From: Clostridia bacterium
GTDB lineage: Bacteria; Bacillota; Clostridia; Christensenellales; Aristaeellaceae
Reading direction: 5' to 3'
NCBI GenBank assembly: GCA_017395065.1
Contig: JAFPWH010000014.1
Location: forward strand, 1-64,000
DNA: 64,000 nt
Shown here piece after piece: positions 25,362 to 34,683 of the stretch. The notes beneath the pieces are model-generated. The model was given only the letters and a program-made list of their open reading frames with translations, was not told the DNA's origin and made no database searches. A program made the position numbers and the translations under genes. How positions within the stretch are numbered: the stretch's first letter is position 1; every line of letters starts with the position of its first letter.

Positions 25362-26588
25362 TTACGGTTCATTCAGGGATACGATCTTCCAAGCACCCTC
25401 CTCGGGCAGACTCAAGGGCGCGCTCGGGACGCTTTGGCGGATATAAAGCGTCTTTTCGCTGTCGTTTTGCAGTGTGTAGAAGACGAATACGTCTTCCGGC
25501 AGACGGGCGATGTAGCTGTCCAAGGCGTAGTGGTCGCCCAGGGCGTTCATTTGCGCCATAAAGAGCGAAAGCGTCTGAGGCGTCTGCTTCGCGGAAGCGA
25601 CGGAACAGGTCATGAGAAGGTCCGTGTACAAACCGCTTTGAATGTCCGGGTAGGGGTGGCGGTAGAGCGTGCTTTCGCCGTCCGTCAGTGTATAATAGTT
25701 GTAGCGCTGTCCTTCCGGCGCAAAGGCGCTGAAACGAACGGACGAGAAGGGCGATTTCAGATTGGCCCGCGCCTGTTCACCGTCCCTCGTGAGCAGGGAA
25801 AAGGGGATCTCTTTGCCGTTTGGATCAAGATACATCGACAAGCCCGAATCCGTATACAGATAGCCGCTTGTGTATCCGGCCTGTTTGAGGAGCGCGCTCA
25901 CGACGGAAAGCATATAGCCGTCGTGCAGCACGTTCAAATCGAGCACGGGCGCGTCGATTTCGTTTTCAAGGGCCCAGGCCGTGTATTCGTCCGAGATATT
26001 CAGGCGGGCCCGGCTGTTCTGCTTATCCAGCTCGAGGCTGAAAGTGCCGGGCGCGGCGATCCACGCGGCCAGGCGACGAAACAGCTCTTCTTTTTCGGGA
26101 TCGTTTGCGGGATCGAATGCATCCGGTTCGTCGAGATATCTGAGCGTTTGCCAGGCGCGGTGCAGCGCACCCGCATAGATGCTGTAGCCGCCGCCTTGCC
26201 CTGCGCTCTGTGCGCTTTCAAGCACAAGCAACAGATCCTGAGAAATATCCAGCCACTGCCCGGGGGAAGCGTTGACGGAGGCGATGTTCACGACGTCTTC
26301 ATAGGTTTGATCGGCACTTAGCAGCTTGTAGGTGCGAAGCGCGCTGTCGGTATAGACGCGCTGAACGTTTCTGAGCGTCTCCCGTATCGCGTTGCTCGAG
26401 CCCTCGGCGTAATAGACGAGGTGCAGGCCGCTGCCGTAGAGCGTGGCGTTTGCCTCGGCAGTAAAGTCCACATCGTAATAGCCGCTCTCCCGATGGGCGA
26501 GCGACATGATACCGTTTGTGAAGGCGTAAATGGCGATGGCCAGCGCCAGCACGAAAAAGACGATGCGGATGATTCGCTTCTTTTTCAT
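25362..26588 (-). CDS. Membrane-anchored ApbE-like protein with degenerate active site
   Basis: 408 residues with one N-terminal membrane anchor (IVFFVLALAIAIYAFTNGI) and the rest outside. The order of segments follows the ApbE flavin transferase fold: NIASVNASPGQWLDISQDLL (like the family's 'N..A..G.w..vs.el'), YSIYAGALHRAWQ, then DLNVLHDGYMLSVVSALLKQ where ApbE has DLGG.AKGY, and a late HPYPDIQSGLYTD and TCSVASAKQTPQTLSLFMAQ where ApbE has H..DP.tG and the Mg-binding D-A-L-x-T. The key Lys of AKGY is Asp here and the Mg ligands are not conserved, so transfer of FMN is unlikely. It is the last gene of the Opp operon, 80 bases after oppF, before a terminator. Family assignment is my alignment by eye. 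Confidence 0.55.
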   Translation of the reverse strand: MKKKRIIRIVFFVLALAIAIYAFTNGIMSLAHRESGYYDVDFTAEANATLYGSGLHLVYYAEGSSNAIRETLRNVQRVYTDSALRTYKLLSADQTYEDVVNIASVNASPGQWLDISQDLLLVLESAQSAGQGGGYSIYAGALHRAWQTLRYLDEPDAFDPANDPEKEELFRRLAAWIAAPGTFSLELDKQNSRARLNISDEYTAWALENEIDAPVLDLNVLHDGYMLSVVSALLKQAGYTSGYLYTDSGLSMYLDPNGKEIPFSLLTRDGEQARANLKSPFSSVRFSAFAPEGQRYNYYTLTDGESTLYRHPYPDIQSGLYTDLLMTCSVASAKQTPQTLSLFMAQMNALGDHYALDSYIARLPEDVFVFYTLQNDSEKTLYIRQSVPSAPLSLPEEGAWKIVSLNEP

Positions 26589-26668
26589 TCAGCTTTCTTT
26601 CATAGGGGTCATCCGGTGCCGACCCTGGGACTTTTATGCTCCCAAATCGGCTTGCTCTGCAGGGTGCT

Positions 26669-27631
26669 TTATTTCTTTGCCGCAGTGTTTCCGAAGCGCT
26701 GCTTTTTGTAAGCGACGATCTCTTCTTCGTTTCCGTATACCAGATGGCCGTTTCCGATGTCGACAAGGCTCGGCTGCGATTCGTTTTCGGCGTATTCTCT
26801 GGGTTCGTATACGAAGAGTTTCTTTTTCTTTTCGAGGATCGGGTCGGGGATCGGGATCGCGCTCATCAGAGAATGCGTATAGGGATGCAGCGGGTAATTG
26901 AAAAGCTCCTCCGTCTCGGCGACTTCCATGATCCTTCCCTTGTAGATGACCACGATGCGGTCGCTTATGAAACGTACGATGGAAAGGTCGTGCGCGATGA
27001 ACAGATAGGTGAGCCCGCGCTCGCGCTGGAACTTTTTGAGCAGATTCAGTACCTGGGCGCGAATGGACACGTCCAGCGCGCTGATCGGTTCGTCCGCTAC
27101 GATCAGCTCGGGTTCCATGACGATAGAGCGCGCAAGGCCGACTCTCTGCCTTTGACCGCCCGAAAACTCGTGCGGGTAGCGCGTCAGATGCTCCGGCAGA
27201 AGGCCTACGTCGTTGATGGCCTTCGTTACCTTTTCGATGCGCTCCTTCTCGGTGGAGAAGAGGTGGAAGTTGTACAGGCCTTCGGAGATGATGTATTCGA
27301 TCGTGGCTCTTTCGTTCAGGGAAGCGGCGGGATCCTGAAAGACCATCTGGATTTTGCGGATGACGTCCCTGTCCTTGCCGCGGCTGAGCTTTCCGGAGAT
27401 CTTCTCGCCCTTGAAGTAGATCGCACCCTTGGAGCAGGGATTGATGCGAACGATCGCTCTTCCGATGGTGGTCTTGCCCGAGCCGCTTTCGCCGACCAGA
27501 GAGAGGGTTTCACCCTTGTAGATGTCAAAACTCACGTCGCTGACGGCTTTGAATTTGTTTTTGCCCTGCTTGAATACGACATCAAGGTTTTGTACGGAAA
27601 GCAGTACTTCTTTATTTGCGTTTTGTTCCAT
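26669..27631 (-). CDS. oppF: Oligopeptide ABC transporter ATP-binding protein OppF
   Basis: 320 residues. Walker [11 protein letters not shown]-loop [11 protein letters not shown], signature [13 protein letters not shown], Walker B LIVADEP and the H-loop IAHDLS are all intact. The C-terminal oligopeptide-transporter extension ([16 protein letters not shown]) is present. With OppD it powers peptide uptake. It is 11 bases downstream of oppD. Sequence and size are normal, in contrast to OppD beside it. Confidence 0.96.
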   Translation of the reverse strand: MEQNANKEVLLSVQNLDVVFKQGKNKFKAVSDVSFDIYKGETLSLVGESGSGKTTIGRAIVRINPCSKGAIYFKGEKISGKLSRGKDRDVIRKIQMVFQDPAASLNERATIEYIISEGLYNFHLFSTEKERIEKVTKAINDVGLLPEHLTRYPHEFSGGQRQRVGLARSIVMEPELIVADEPISALDVSIRAQVLNLLKKFQRERGLTYLFIAHDLSIVRFISDRIVVIYKGRIMEVAETEELFNYPLHPYTHSLMSAIPIPDPILEKKKKLFVYEPREYAENESQPSLVDIGNGHLVYGNEEEIVAYKKQRFGNTAAKK

Positions 27632-27642
27632 CGTCTGTCTCC

Positions 27643-29427
27643 TTAATCCTCAAAGTCGCCGTAGATTTTGACCATCTTCTCATGCAGGTTCTGTATGTTT
27701 TCGGGCATATCGACTTTCGGCGCGCGGGGGTCGAGCAGCCAGGTCTTGGCGTAGTGCGTGTCGCTGACCTTGAACATGGGCGGTTCCTTCTCGCGGTCGA
27801 TGGCCATTGCGTACTGATTGCGCGGGGCAAACGCGTCGCCCTTGATCTTGTTGTACAGGGACGGCGGCGTGCCGGTGATGGAGAACAGCTCCTGATCCTT
27901 GGGGGTAAGCTGGGGCAAACTGCTCAAAAGAGCCCAGGTGTAGGGATGCTTGGGGTCGTAGAAGATGTCCTCAACCGTGCCAAGCTCCACGACCTGACCG
28001 GCATAGAGCACCGCAACGCGCTCGGCGACGTTGGCCACGACGCCCAGATCGTGCGTGATATATACGGTGGTAAAGCCGAGTTCCTTTTGCAGATCCTTGA
28101 TCAGGCGAATGATCTGCGCCTGAATGGTAACGTCCAGCGCCGTCGTGGGCTCGTCGCAAATCAGTATCTTGGGCTGGCAGCTCAGCGCGATGGCGATGAC
28201 GATGCGCTGCCGCATGCCGCCGGAATACTGGAAGGGATAGTCGTCGAAGCGCTTTTCGGGGTCGGGGATACCGACCTTGCCCATGATCTCGATCGTGCGG
28301 CGCTTCGCCTCCGCCTGAGAGCAGTTCTGGTGCTTGAGCACCACGCTCATGATCTGCTTGCCGATGGTGACGACGGGGTTCAAGCTGGTCATCGGGTCCT
28401 GGAAGACCGTGGCGATGCGACGCCCGCGGATCTGCTGCCAGTCTTTGGTGTATTTCACCTGTGCGCAGTCGATCACAGCCCAGCCCTCGAGCTGCTGCTG
28501 CGCTTCGTTCAGATTTCTGAACTCGACATACAGCAAAGTCGTCTCGAAAATGCGCCTGCGGATCTCGCTGTCGTTCAGGTCTTCGCCCTTGCGCATGGCC
28601 TGCTTGAAGGCTTTCATGAGCTTGTAGATGAGCTTGAGCTGCGAAAGGTAGGGGTAGCGGCCGATGGACAGCATGATCTCGTAGGACAGTATCCTGTTGC
28701 GCTCGACCACTTCATTGCTCAAAACCGTGCCTGCGGATACTTTTTCCTGCATCCTGTTTTTGAGCGTTTTGAGCGTGTTGGCGTCGGCTTGCTTTTTCGC
28801 CGTATCCTTATTGTAGGCAGCCAGGCGTTCCGATTCGATCCTGTCCCACTTCGCCCTGACATCGTCCTGCTGTGCTTTCAGGGACCTGATCTTATCGGTG
28901 CACTTTGCGATTTCGCCGGCGTCGCTCTGGCTGTGCCTGTCGAGCGTGAGCAAATAGTTCTGCGTTTCGACCAGCGCGTCATCAAGTTTCTTCAATTCGG
29001 ATTTCTGTTCTTCCTCTTCGGCGCCGGACAGGGATTTCAGATGCCGGATCTCTTCCAGCTTGGCGTTGTAGGCGTTGTACTCCTCGGCGCCGCGCTCGAG
29101 CTTCGAGTATGCGTCGAGCTTCTTTTGAATGAGGGCGAGCGTTCGCTTGTTGCGCTTCGTCAGCGGAACGGTGGTCACGCTCAGCTCGTCGTCCGAAAAG
29201 ATGATGCTGCCTTCGGAGATAAAACCGTTGTTTTCGAGCATGCCCGCGAAGGTCTTGGTAAGCACGCTCTTGCCCGAGCCGCTTTCGCCGACGATGGCGA
29301 TGGACTCGTGCTCAAAGATGTCCAGCGAGACGTTTCTGATCGCGGTCAGTATGCGGCCGCGGACGTTGAATTTAACGCTTACGTTTCTAAGCGAGAGGAG
29401 CACTTTCCTGTTTTCGTTGTCTGCCAT
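27643..29427 (-). CDS. oppD: Oligopeptide ABC transporter ATP-binding protein OppD with a large coiled-coil insertion
   Basis: 594 residues from ATG 29427 behind AAGGAGGAG; OppD/AmiE proteins are usually about 330-360. Walker A GESGSGKS is at about 47-54, but the Q-loop [11 protein letters not shown] comes only at 341-351, where a normal protein has about 45 residues between them. Residues about 82-330 are therefore an insertion, rich in Glu, Lys, Gln and Leu and apparently helical/coiled coil in its first half ([10 protein letters not shown]..., [10 protein letters not shown]), with more hydrophobic helices at 250-320. Signature YSGGMRQR (401), Walker B LICDEP (422) and the H-loop (H459) are intact, so the ATPase should work. 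The insertion would project from the helical side of the nucleotide-binding domain. Confidence 0.93.
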   Translation of the reverse strand: MADNENRKVLLSLRNVSVKFNVRGRILTAIRNVSLDIFEHESIAIVGESGSGKSVLTKTFAGMLENNGFISEGSIIFSDDELSVTTVPLTKRNKRTLALIQKKLDAYSKLERGAEEYNAYNAKLEEIRHLKSLSGAEEEEQKSELKKLDDALVETQNYLLTLDRHSQSDAGEIAKCTDKIRSLKAQQDDVRAKWDRIESERLAAYNKDTAKKQADANTLKTLKNRMQEKVSAGTVLSNEVVERNRILSYEIMLSIGRYPYLSQLKLIYKLMKAFKQAMRKGEDLNDSEIRRRIFETTLLYVEFRNLNEAQQQLEGWAVIDCAQVKYTKDWQQIRGRRIATVFQDPMTSLNPVVTIGKQIMSVVLKHQNCSQAEAKRRTIEIMGKVGIPDPEKRFDDYPFQYSGGMRQRIVIAIALSCQPKILICDEPTTALDVTIQAQIIRLIKDLQKELGFTTVYITHDLGVVANVAERVAVLYAGQVVELGTVEDIFYDPKHPYTWALLSSLPQLTPKDQELFSITGTPPSLYNKIKGDAFAPRNQYAMAIDREKEPPMFKVSDTHYAKTWLLDPRAPKVDMPENIQNLHEKMVKIYGDFED

Positions 29428-29437
29428 ACGCTCCTCC

Positions 29438-30430
29438 TTACATGTGCGTGCGCGGGTCGGTCGCGTCGGCAAGATTCTGACCGAGCACGTAGAGAATGAT
29501 CGTGATCGCGGCGGCCACGGCGACCGGCGGCCAGAACTCCCAGGGGTAGATCATGAAGGCGGACTGCGCCTCCTGGATCATGCGGCCCAGAGACGGCACG
29601 TTGGCGCTCAGGCCTACGCCGATGTAGCTTAAGAACACTTCCATCGAAATGTAGCTGGGAAGCTCAGTGGCCAAAAGCGTAACCGTAACGCTGGTCAGGA
29701 AGGGCAGTATGTTCTTCGTGATCATGCGCGGGATCGGCGTGCCGAGGCAGCGGGACGCCAGCGAGTATTCACGGTCGCGGATGATCATGACCTGCGTTCT
29801 GAAGAAATACGATATGCCGAGCCAGCCGGTAACGGTCAGCGCGAAAACGAAGCTCCAGAAGCCGGAACCGATGATGTACACCAATACCGAGATCATCAGT
29901 ATGTAGGGCACGTTTGCAAGAATGTTGTATATGACCAGCATGAACTGGTCGAAGCGCTTGCTGTAGCCCCAGACCGCGCCCAGGATGATGCCGATCGTCA
30001 TGTTGATCGCTGCGCAGATGACGGCCAGCATGAGGGACGTCCTCGCGGAAGAGCAGATGCCGTAGAGGATCGAGTTGCCCATTCCGCCGGTGCCCAGCAG
30101 GTATTTCAGGCTGAAGCCGTATTTGTTGATCGCCTTGGCAGGGCTCAGGTTGAAGGACGTCGCGTCCGTAACGTTTTCGTAGGGCGCGTAGGGCGCAAAC
30201 GCCGGGATCACGAAAGCGGCAAGAAAGATCAGCAGCAAAAGCCCGATCAGCACGAAGTTGACCTTTTTCTTAAAGAAGACGCGGAATACGCTGCGCCAAT
30301 AGCTGTAGCGCGGCGCTGTGATCTTTTCGGCCTCAATGCTGTTTTTGTCGATAAAGTAAAACAGCGAATCGTCCTTTGAATTTGCGGCGTTGTCTGCAAA
30401 GACAGCCTTGTTCTGCGTGTATTCAGACAT
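29438..30430 (-). CDS. oppC: Oligopeptide ABC transporter permease OppC
   Basis: 330 residues. An N-terminal cytoplasmic segment of about 45 residues precedes the first span (VNFVLIGLLLLIFLAAFVIP), followed by five more spans. The EAA loop that contacts the ATPases is visible (SLASRCLGTPIPRMITKNIL). It is the AmiD/OppC-type inner-membrane half of the channel. It lies one base after oppB, and its stop overlaps the upstream leader of oppD. Confidence 0.95.
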   Translation of the reverse strand: MSEYTQNKAVFADNAANSKDDSLFYFIDKNSIEAEKITAPRYSYWRSVFRVFFKKKVNFVLIGLLLLIFLAAFVIPAFAPYAPYENVTDATSFNLSPAKAINKYGFSLKYLLGTGGMGNSILYGICSSARTSLMLAVICAAINMTIGIILGAVWGYSKRFDQFMLVIYNILANVPYILMISVLVYIIGSGFWSFVFALTVTGWLGISYFFRTQVMIIRDREYSLASRCLGTPIPRMITKNILPFLTSVTVTLLATELPSYISMEVFLSYIGVGLSANVPSLGRMIQEAQSAFMIYPWEFWPPVAVAAAITIILYVLGQNLADATDPRTHM

Positions 30431-30431
30431 T

Positions 30432-32069
30432 TTACCTGCCGCCTCCTTTGCTTGATGAGAGAGAAACGCGCGGGTCCCACTTGGCCAGCAGCAGATCGCC
30501 CAGTATGACGGAAATGATGGAGAGCGTCGTATAGAACACGGTACAGGCCACGATGATGCCGTTGTCGTGTCCGTTGATTGCGGTGGTCAGAAGGTTGCCC
30601 ACGCCGGGCACCGCGTATACGCGCTCGGTGATGATGGCGCCGGTCAGACAGCCGAGGATGCTGGCGGGGATGCCGTGCACCAGATAGATCATGGCGTTGG
30701 GGGAGATGTGCTTGCGGTAGATCTCCTTTTCGCTGAAGCCCTCGGCCCTTGCGAACTTGACGTAATCGCTGTTCATTTGGTCTATCATGTAGCGGCGCAT
30801 CCACTTCATCAGACTGCCCATGTGCGGCAGCGTAAGCGAGATCGTGGGCAGGAAGTACGCAAGTATCTTTACCTGTGCGTTTGCAAATTTGTAAGGCAAA
30901 CCGAACAGCCCCGTGCCGACGACGGCGAATATGAAAATGTAGGCGAGCGAGGGCACGGCCATGATGAAGATGATGTAGAGGTTTCCGATCTTGTCGAAAA
31001 GTCCGTCCTTGTGCCTTGCCATGGTGATGCCGATCGGAAGACCCAGGAGGTATGCGAGGATCGTGGCGATGATGCCGATCACGAAGGAGTTTTCAAGCAT
31101 CGAAAGCCCGCCGAAACGGTAGGAACTTGCCGTATACTGATCGGGGAAGCGCTCCGTTTCGTACTTGGTGGGCGTAGAATAATTGTAGGTGAGCGAATGG
31201 AAATCGATCGCGGTCTCCGTGTACTCGTCGCTTCCGAGCATGGCAGGGAACTGCGTCTTTACCTTGACCTGATCGCCGGTGGGCTGCGTGATGACCTCCG
31301 TGATCTCCTGTCCGCGGTATTTCGTAAAGGAGGTGCCCAGGTTCAAATGCAGCCAGTTCTGATGGATGAACGGGAAACGGGAATCGAAATACAATAAATA
31401 TTTGTGCGTCGTGCCGGAACCGACCACAGCGTAGAAGCCGCTGTAGGGGTCTTTCTCGACGCGCACATAACGATCCTTGAGATTGGGATCGGTAACGTCG
31501 TTTGTCGTTTCAACGGTGAACAAATCACCGAGGTAATTCCAAAGGCGCGTAAATACGCTCTTTTCGTAGATGGCCAGGAGATAGCCGGTTCCGCCGTCCT
31601 TGACCTTCCCTCTGGGCGTAAGCTGGGGGGCCAGGTAAACGATTTCCCAGCCGTTGCCTTCGATGGCTTTGCCAGGATGCGCTGCCAGATAGGCGGCTGC
31701 GTCTTCGACGCCCGTATTCTGGGCAATGAATTCCTGAACGGAGGGGTTCGTAAGCCACGTCTCCGCATTCTGTATGGCGTCCTTGTCGGCCTTGTAATCC
31801 GCGTTTTTGGTGTACTGATCGCCGTACAAGGGCTCGTATTTGTTCTTCAGAAAGATCGTATAATTCGCAAAATCCAGATAGCCAAACTTCTGGTATTGTT
31901 GGTACTCATATACCGTTCTGTCGTTCCAGGATTTTTTGTTCCAGACGTCGTCTGTCTGGAAGATGACGTTCCTGTTTATCAACGTGTACACCAAAAGCAT
32001 GACGACCACGATGACCACCAGCAGTGAAAAGATCGAAAACAGGATGCGCCGCAGCATGTATCTTTTCAT
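30432..32069 (-). CDS. oppB: Oligopeptide ABC transporter permease OppB (AmiC-like, large ectodomain)
   Basis: 545 residues, against about 310 for classical OppB and about 500 for pneumococcal AmiC, which it resembles. After the first span (ILFSIFSLLVVIVVVMLLVY) comes an extracellular region of about 290 residues (35-325), then five spans with the EAA motif (YVKFARAEGFSEKEIYRKHI). The ectodomain probably contacts the binding protein. It lies between oppA and oppC. AmiC-type extension is known; whether this one has adapted to the permuted binding protein next door is open. Confidence 0.94.
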   Translation of the reverse strand: MKRYMLRRILFSIFSLLVVIVVVMLLVYTLINRNVIFQTDDVWNKKSWNDRTVYEYQQYQKFGYLDFANYTIFLKNKYEPLYGDQYTKNADYKADKDAIQNAETWLTNPSVQEFIAQNTGVEDAAAYLAAHPGKAIEGNGWEIVYLAPQLTPRGKVKDGGTGYLLAIYEKSVFTRLWNYLGDLFTVETTNDVTDPNLKDRYVRVEKDPYSGFYAVVGSGTTHKYLLYFDSRFPFIHQNWLHLNLGTSFTKYRGQEITEVITQPTGDQVKVKTQFPAMLGSDEYTETAIDFHSLTYNYSTPTKYETERFPDQYTASSYRFGGLSMLENSFVIGIIATILAYLLGLPIGITMARHKDGLFDKIGNLYIIFIMAVPSLAYIFIFAVVGTGLFGLPYKFANAQVKILAYFLPTISLTLPHMGSLMKWMRRYMIDQMNSDYVKFARAEGFSEKEIYRKHISPNAMIYLVHGIPASILGCLTGAIITERVYAVPGVGNLLTTAINGHDNGIIVACTVFYTTLSIISVILGDLLLAKWDPRVSLSSSKGGGR

Positions 32070-32135
32070 GAATGCACCAACTTAATCCGGATTTCCCGCT
32101 TCATTCGGGATTTAAAAGTGAAATAATCAATATAC

Positions 32136-32163
32136 GGGGAAGCGGCTTTTAAGCCGCCTCCCC
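32136..32163 (-). terminator. Intercistronic hairpin between oppA and oppB
   Basis: On the minus strand GGGGAGGCGGCTT and AAGCCGCTTCCCC form a 13-bp stem with one G-U pair and a 2-base gap, 24 bases after the oppA stop. No long U-run follows. Such hairpins commonly let the binding-protein message accumulate over the permease message. A smaller hairpin (TCCCG/CGGGA) lies nearer oppB. Confidence 0.65.
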
Positions 32164-32186
32164 ATAGGTCAAAGGGTAACTGACGA

Positions 32187-34262
32187 TTAATAGTCTACGC
32201 CGATAACCTTGAGCATGTAGCCGTTTACGCCGAAGGTATCCAGATAGGTGGAAGGATCGCCGTAGTCCGGGCCCCAGCCGCTGCCATAGAAGAAGTCGAA
32301 GTTGCCGGCGGCGCCGGTGCTGGCGCGGTAACCGGAAGCATAGTAATCTTCGCTGGTGGTGGCTTCGATCATGTTGATGACTACGTTCTCAGCTCCCAGA
32401 GTGCCTTCGATGACCTGCTTGACGGCATTGATCTGGGCGGTCTGCGTGGAGTTGGGGGAGTAGTAGCAAATGTCGATGGTGATCGGGTAGGTAACGCTGT
32501 CGCCCAGCTCTTCCTTGGCCTTGGCCAGGTAGGCCTGCGCCTTTTCAGCGTTGAACCAGCCGTTTACGCCGTCGGCCACGATGATGTAGTCTTCTTCGGC
32601 TACGCCTTCAGCGGCTTCGATCTTGCTCAGATAGTACTGGACCATGTCGCCGTAGAAGGTGCCGGCCGGGAAGGTCTTGCCTTCTTCGTCGGTCACATCG
32701 TTCTCGATGGACACGAACTGCGGATGGGTGTACATGTTGCGCAGGTTGTAGAGCTTGAGCTCTTCGCCGGTGGAAACGGCGTTGTAGGTCGCCTGGTCAA
32801 ACGCAAACAGGAACGCCTTGCGGAAGTTCTTGTTCATCAGGGCATTGTGGGTGTCGATCTTCTGCTGCTCGGTCTTGGGAGAAGCGCAGTTGCCGTTGGC
32901 AAGAGCAAAGGTACCGCGGTTCACGTTCAGGCCGCCGAAGTAGGTGGTCGACTCGGTATCGGTGATGTAGGCGTACTTGTCGAAGTTGCCGTCGTCGAGA
33001 GCCAACTTCATAGTGCCGTTGGCTTCGCGCAGAGCGACTGCGGAGTAGGTGCCCTTGTTGGTGTCGGCATAGTACTGAGCCATGTTCTCGCCGTTATCGT
33101 AGATCCAGGTGATGGTGTTCAGCGTCACTTCGTCAGCCTTGTAGTAGTTGGGGTTCTTCACAAGGTCGATCTCAGAGTCTGTATTGAGCTTCTGGAGAAG
33201 GAAGGGTCCGCAGTAGACCTGGCTGGCCACGTCGGTGTTCTTGCCGTAGGTGTACGCAGCGGTATCCGCGAAAGCGTCCTGATACTCCTGAATGCCGTAA
33301 ACTCCGCCGTGGCTGAGATACCAGTCTTCGCAGATGGGCAGGAAGCAGGAGTAGGTGAGCATGGTCATGAAATAGGGGATGTTGCCTTCGAGGGTGACGA
33401 CCAGCGTGTAGTCGTCGGCGGCTTCGTAGCCAACCTCGTCGAAGGTGCCGCCCGCGAGGTACTCGCTGGCGCCGGCGACGACGCCTTCAACCAGCCACTC
33501 GAGACCGGCGGCCGCGTCCAGCATGTGATGGAAGCCGGCCACGAAGTCTTTCGCAGTCACTTCGGCGTACTCTTCGCCTTCGGAGGTATACCACTTCACG
33601 CCCTGGCGGATGTGGAAGGTGTAAACGGTGCCGTCTTCACTGATCTCCCAGGACTCGGCAAGAGCGGGCTGCAGCTGGTTGAGGTTGTTGTACTGAACCA
33701 GGCCGTCCACGCAGTTGACCGTGATCTCGGTGTCGCTCTGGGAAGAGGTGTTCAGCCAGTCCAGCGTCACGGGAGCAGTGGCGAAGGTGGTGCGGTAATC
33801 GTGCTGGATGGTGTGGCCCTTGGATTCAAGGATCGCGGCGGGATCGTATACGCCCTCGCCGAGAACGGCCTTGTTCCAGGCATCCATCAACTCAGCGCGG
33901 TCTTCCTTGGTGATGAACTCGTCGCTGATGACCAAACCGAACAGACGGTCGTCATCGTTGCCCCACTGTACGTAAGGAACGGTACGGGGAGCGATGCGGG
34001 AGATCTGATAGGCGCCGCCGCGGGTGGTGGTGGGAACCATGACGGCAGAGTCGAGCAGATAGGCTTCAGCCTGCGCGTAGAGCATGAAGCGCTCGTCGTT
34101 GGTCTCGGCGGCCTTGGCTGCCTGCATGAGCTCGTCATACACATCGAGTACGGCGTAGTAGATGTCTTCATCTTCTGCGCGCTCGTAGACGGCTTCCGCG
34201 TTGACGGCAGCGAGGCTGAGAGCCAGAATCAGAGCCAACACAACGGATAAGAACTTTCTCAT
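32187..34262 (-). CDS. oppA: AmiA/OppA-type oligopeptide-binding protein, apparently circularly permuted
   Basis: 691 residues. The signal peptide (residues 1-24, ending AEA) has no lipobox cysteine. Residues about 34-135 (YDELMQAAKAAETNDERFML, YAQAEAYLLDSAVMVP, ISRIAPRTVPYV, ITKEDRAELMDAWNKA) match what normally ends AmiA/AliA proteins (YDKLVDEAARET..., RYEKYAAAQAWLTDSS, LSRIVPFTG, VTKEEYEKAREKW, from memory). Residues 155-677 then follow normal order from the usual mature N-terminus (VTLDWLNTSSQSDTEI, CVDGLVQYNN, KWYTSEGEEYAEVTAKDF) to GWGPDYGDPSTYLDTF, and the protein ends 14 residues later, just where the moved segment should start. All parts of the fold seem present in rotated order. It is the first gene of the operon, with a strong promoter. 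Confidence 0.92.
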   Translation of the reverse strand: MRKFLSVVLALILALSLAAVNAEAVYERAEDEDIYYAVLDVYDELMQAAKAAETNDERFMLYAQAEAYLLDSAVMVPTTTRGGAYQISRIAPRTVPYVQWGNDDDRLFGLVISDEFITKEDRAELMDAWNKAVLGEGVYDPAAILESKGHTIQHDYRTTFATAPVTLDWLNTSSQSDTEITVNCVDGLVQYNNLNQLQPALAESWEISEDGTVYTFHIRQGVKWYTSEGEEYAEVTAKDFVAGFHHMLDAAAGLEWLVEGVVAGASEYLAGGTFDEVGYEAADDYTLVVTLEGNIPYFMTMLTYSCFLPICEDWYLSHGGVYGIQEYQDAFADTAAYTYGKNTDVASQVYCGPFLLQKLNTDSEIDLVKNPNYYKADEVTLNTITWIYDNGENMAQYYADTNKGTYSAVALREANGTMKLALDDGNFDKYAYITDTESTTYFGGLNVNRGTFALANGNCASPKTEQQKIDTHNALMNKNFRKAFLFAFDQATYNAVSTGEELKLYNLRNMYTHPQFVSIENDVTDEEGKTFPAGTFYGDMVQYYLSKIEAAEGVAEEDYIIVADGVNGWFNAEKAQAYLAKAKEELGDSVTYPITIDICYYSPNSTQTAQINAVKQVIEGTLGAENVVINMIEATTSEDYYASGYRASTGAAGNFDFFYGSGWGPDYGDPSTYLDTFGVNGYMLKVIGVDY

Positions 34263-34360
34263 TTTACTACCTCCATAATTATTCCTTCATTGCCATGAAC
34301 TGTGAGACCGTGGCCGACCCAACATCGACCGGATCCCCTTATGGTTTGAAGATGGTACAT

Positions 34361-34389
34361 ATTATACAGTTTTCTGTCCGAAATTGCAA
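34361..34389 (-). promoter_or_regulatory. Promoter of the Ami/Opp operon
   Basis: On the minus strand TTGCAA (34389-34384) and TATAAT (34366-34361) are 17 bases apart. Confidence 0.85.
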
Positions 34390-34620
34390 ATAAAATAAGG
34401 CATTCATTCAAAATATATCAAAAAATTTACATTGGCCTGCTTTATACAGCGGGAAAATGAATAAGATGCACAAGCATAATTCAGAGCTATACGTTTTATT
34501 CACGGCAAGGCCTGCGGATTCCGGATACGAAAGGGAAAGAAGAGACGCCTAAACGGATACTCTGAAAAACGGCGAAAAAAGCGCCCCGCGTTGTGTTTTT
34601 GTTTACAGCGCCTGCGCATC

Positions 34621-34649
34621 TTGTTTTTTCGCTCCGTTTGTTTTATAAT
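34621..34649 (+). promoter_or_regulatory. Promoter of the zinc-ribbon membrane protein gene
   Basis: TTGTTT (34621-34626) and TATAAT (34644-34649) are 17 bases apart, with GGAGG following at 34673. Confidence 0.75.
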
Positions 34650-34683
34650 ATATGATTGAGAGCAAATAGGTCGGAGGATATTG

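Larger units (their letters stand above)
34263..34683. other. Divergent intergenic region between oppA and the zinc-ribbon gene
   Basis: This AT-rich stretch of 421 bases holds the oppA promoter (34361-34389, minus) and the promoter of the zinc-ribbon membrane protein (34621-34649, plus), plus ribosome sites for both. The leader of oppA is about 95 bases. Between them, 34400-34600 shows no ORF, tRNA or clear operator that I can support. Confidence 0.6.

Noticed and set aside
27616..29499. 627-codon open frame on the plus strand opposite oppD
   Set aside because: Shadow frame with Leu/Val/Asp/His bias and no motif; oppD on the other strand has all ATPase motifs.
32724..34250. 508-codon open frame on the plus strand opposite oppA
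   Set aside because: It is the exact shadow of a gene with high GC at third positions; its translation is Val/Gly/His-rich, has no ribosome site and no known motif, while the minus-strand frame has a clear signal peptide and family motifs.
34400..34600. Small gene or structured RNA in the oppA upstream region
   Set aside because: The 71-codon minus-strand frame there is Arg/Phe-rich without motif or ribosome site, and only short weak hairpins (such as GGCG/CGCC) are visible.
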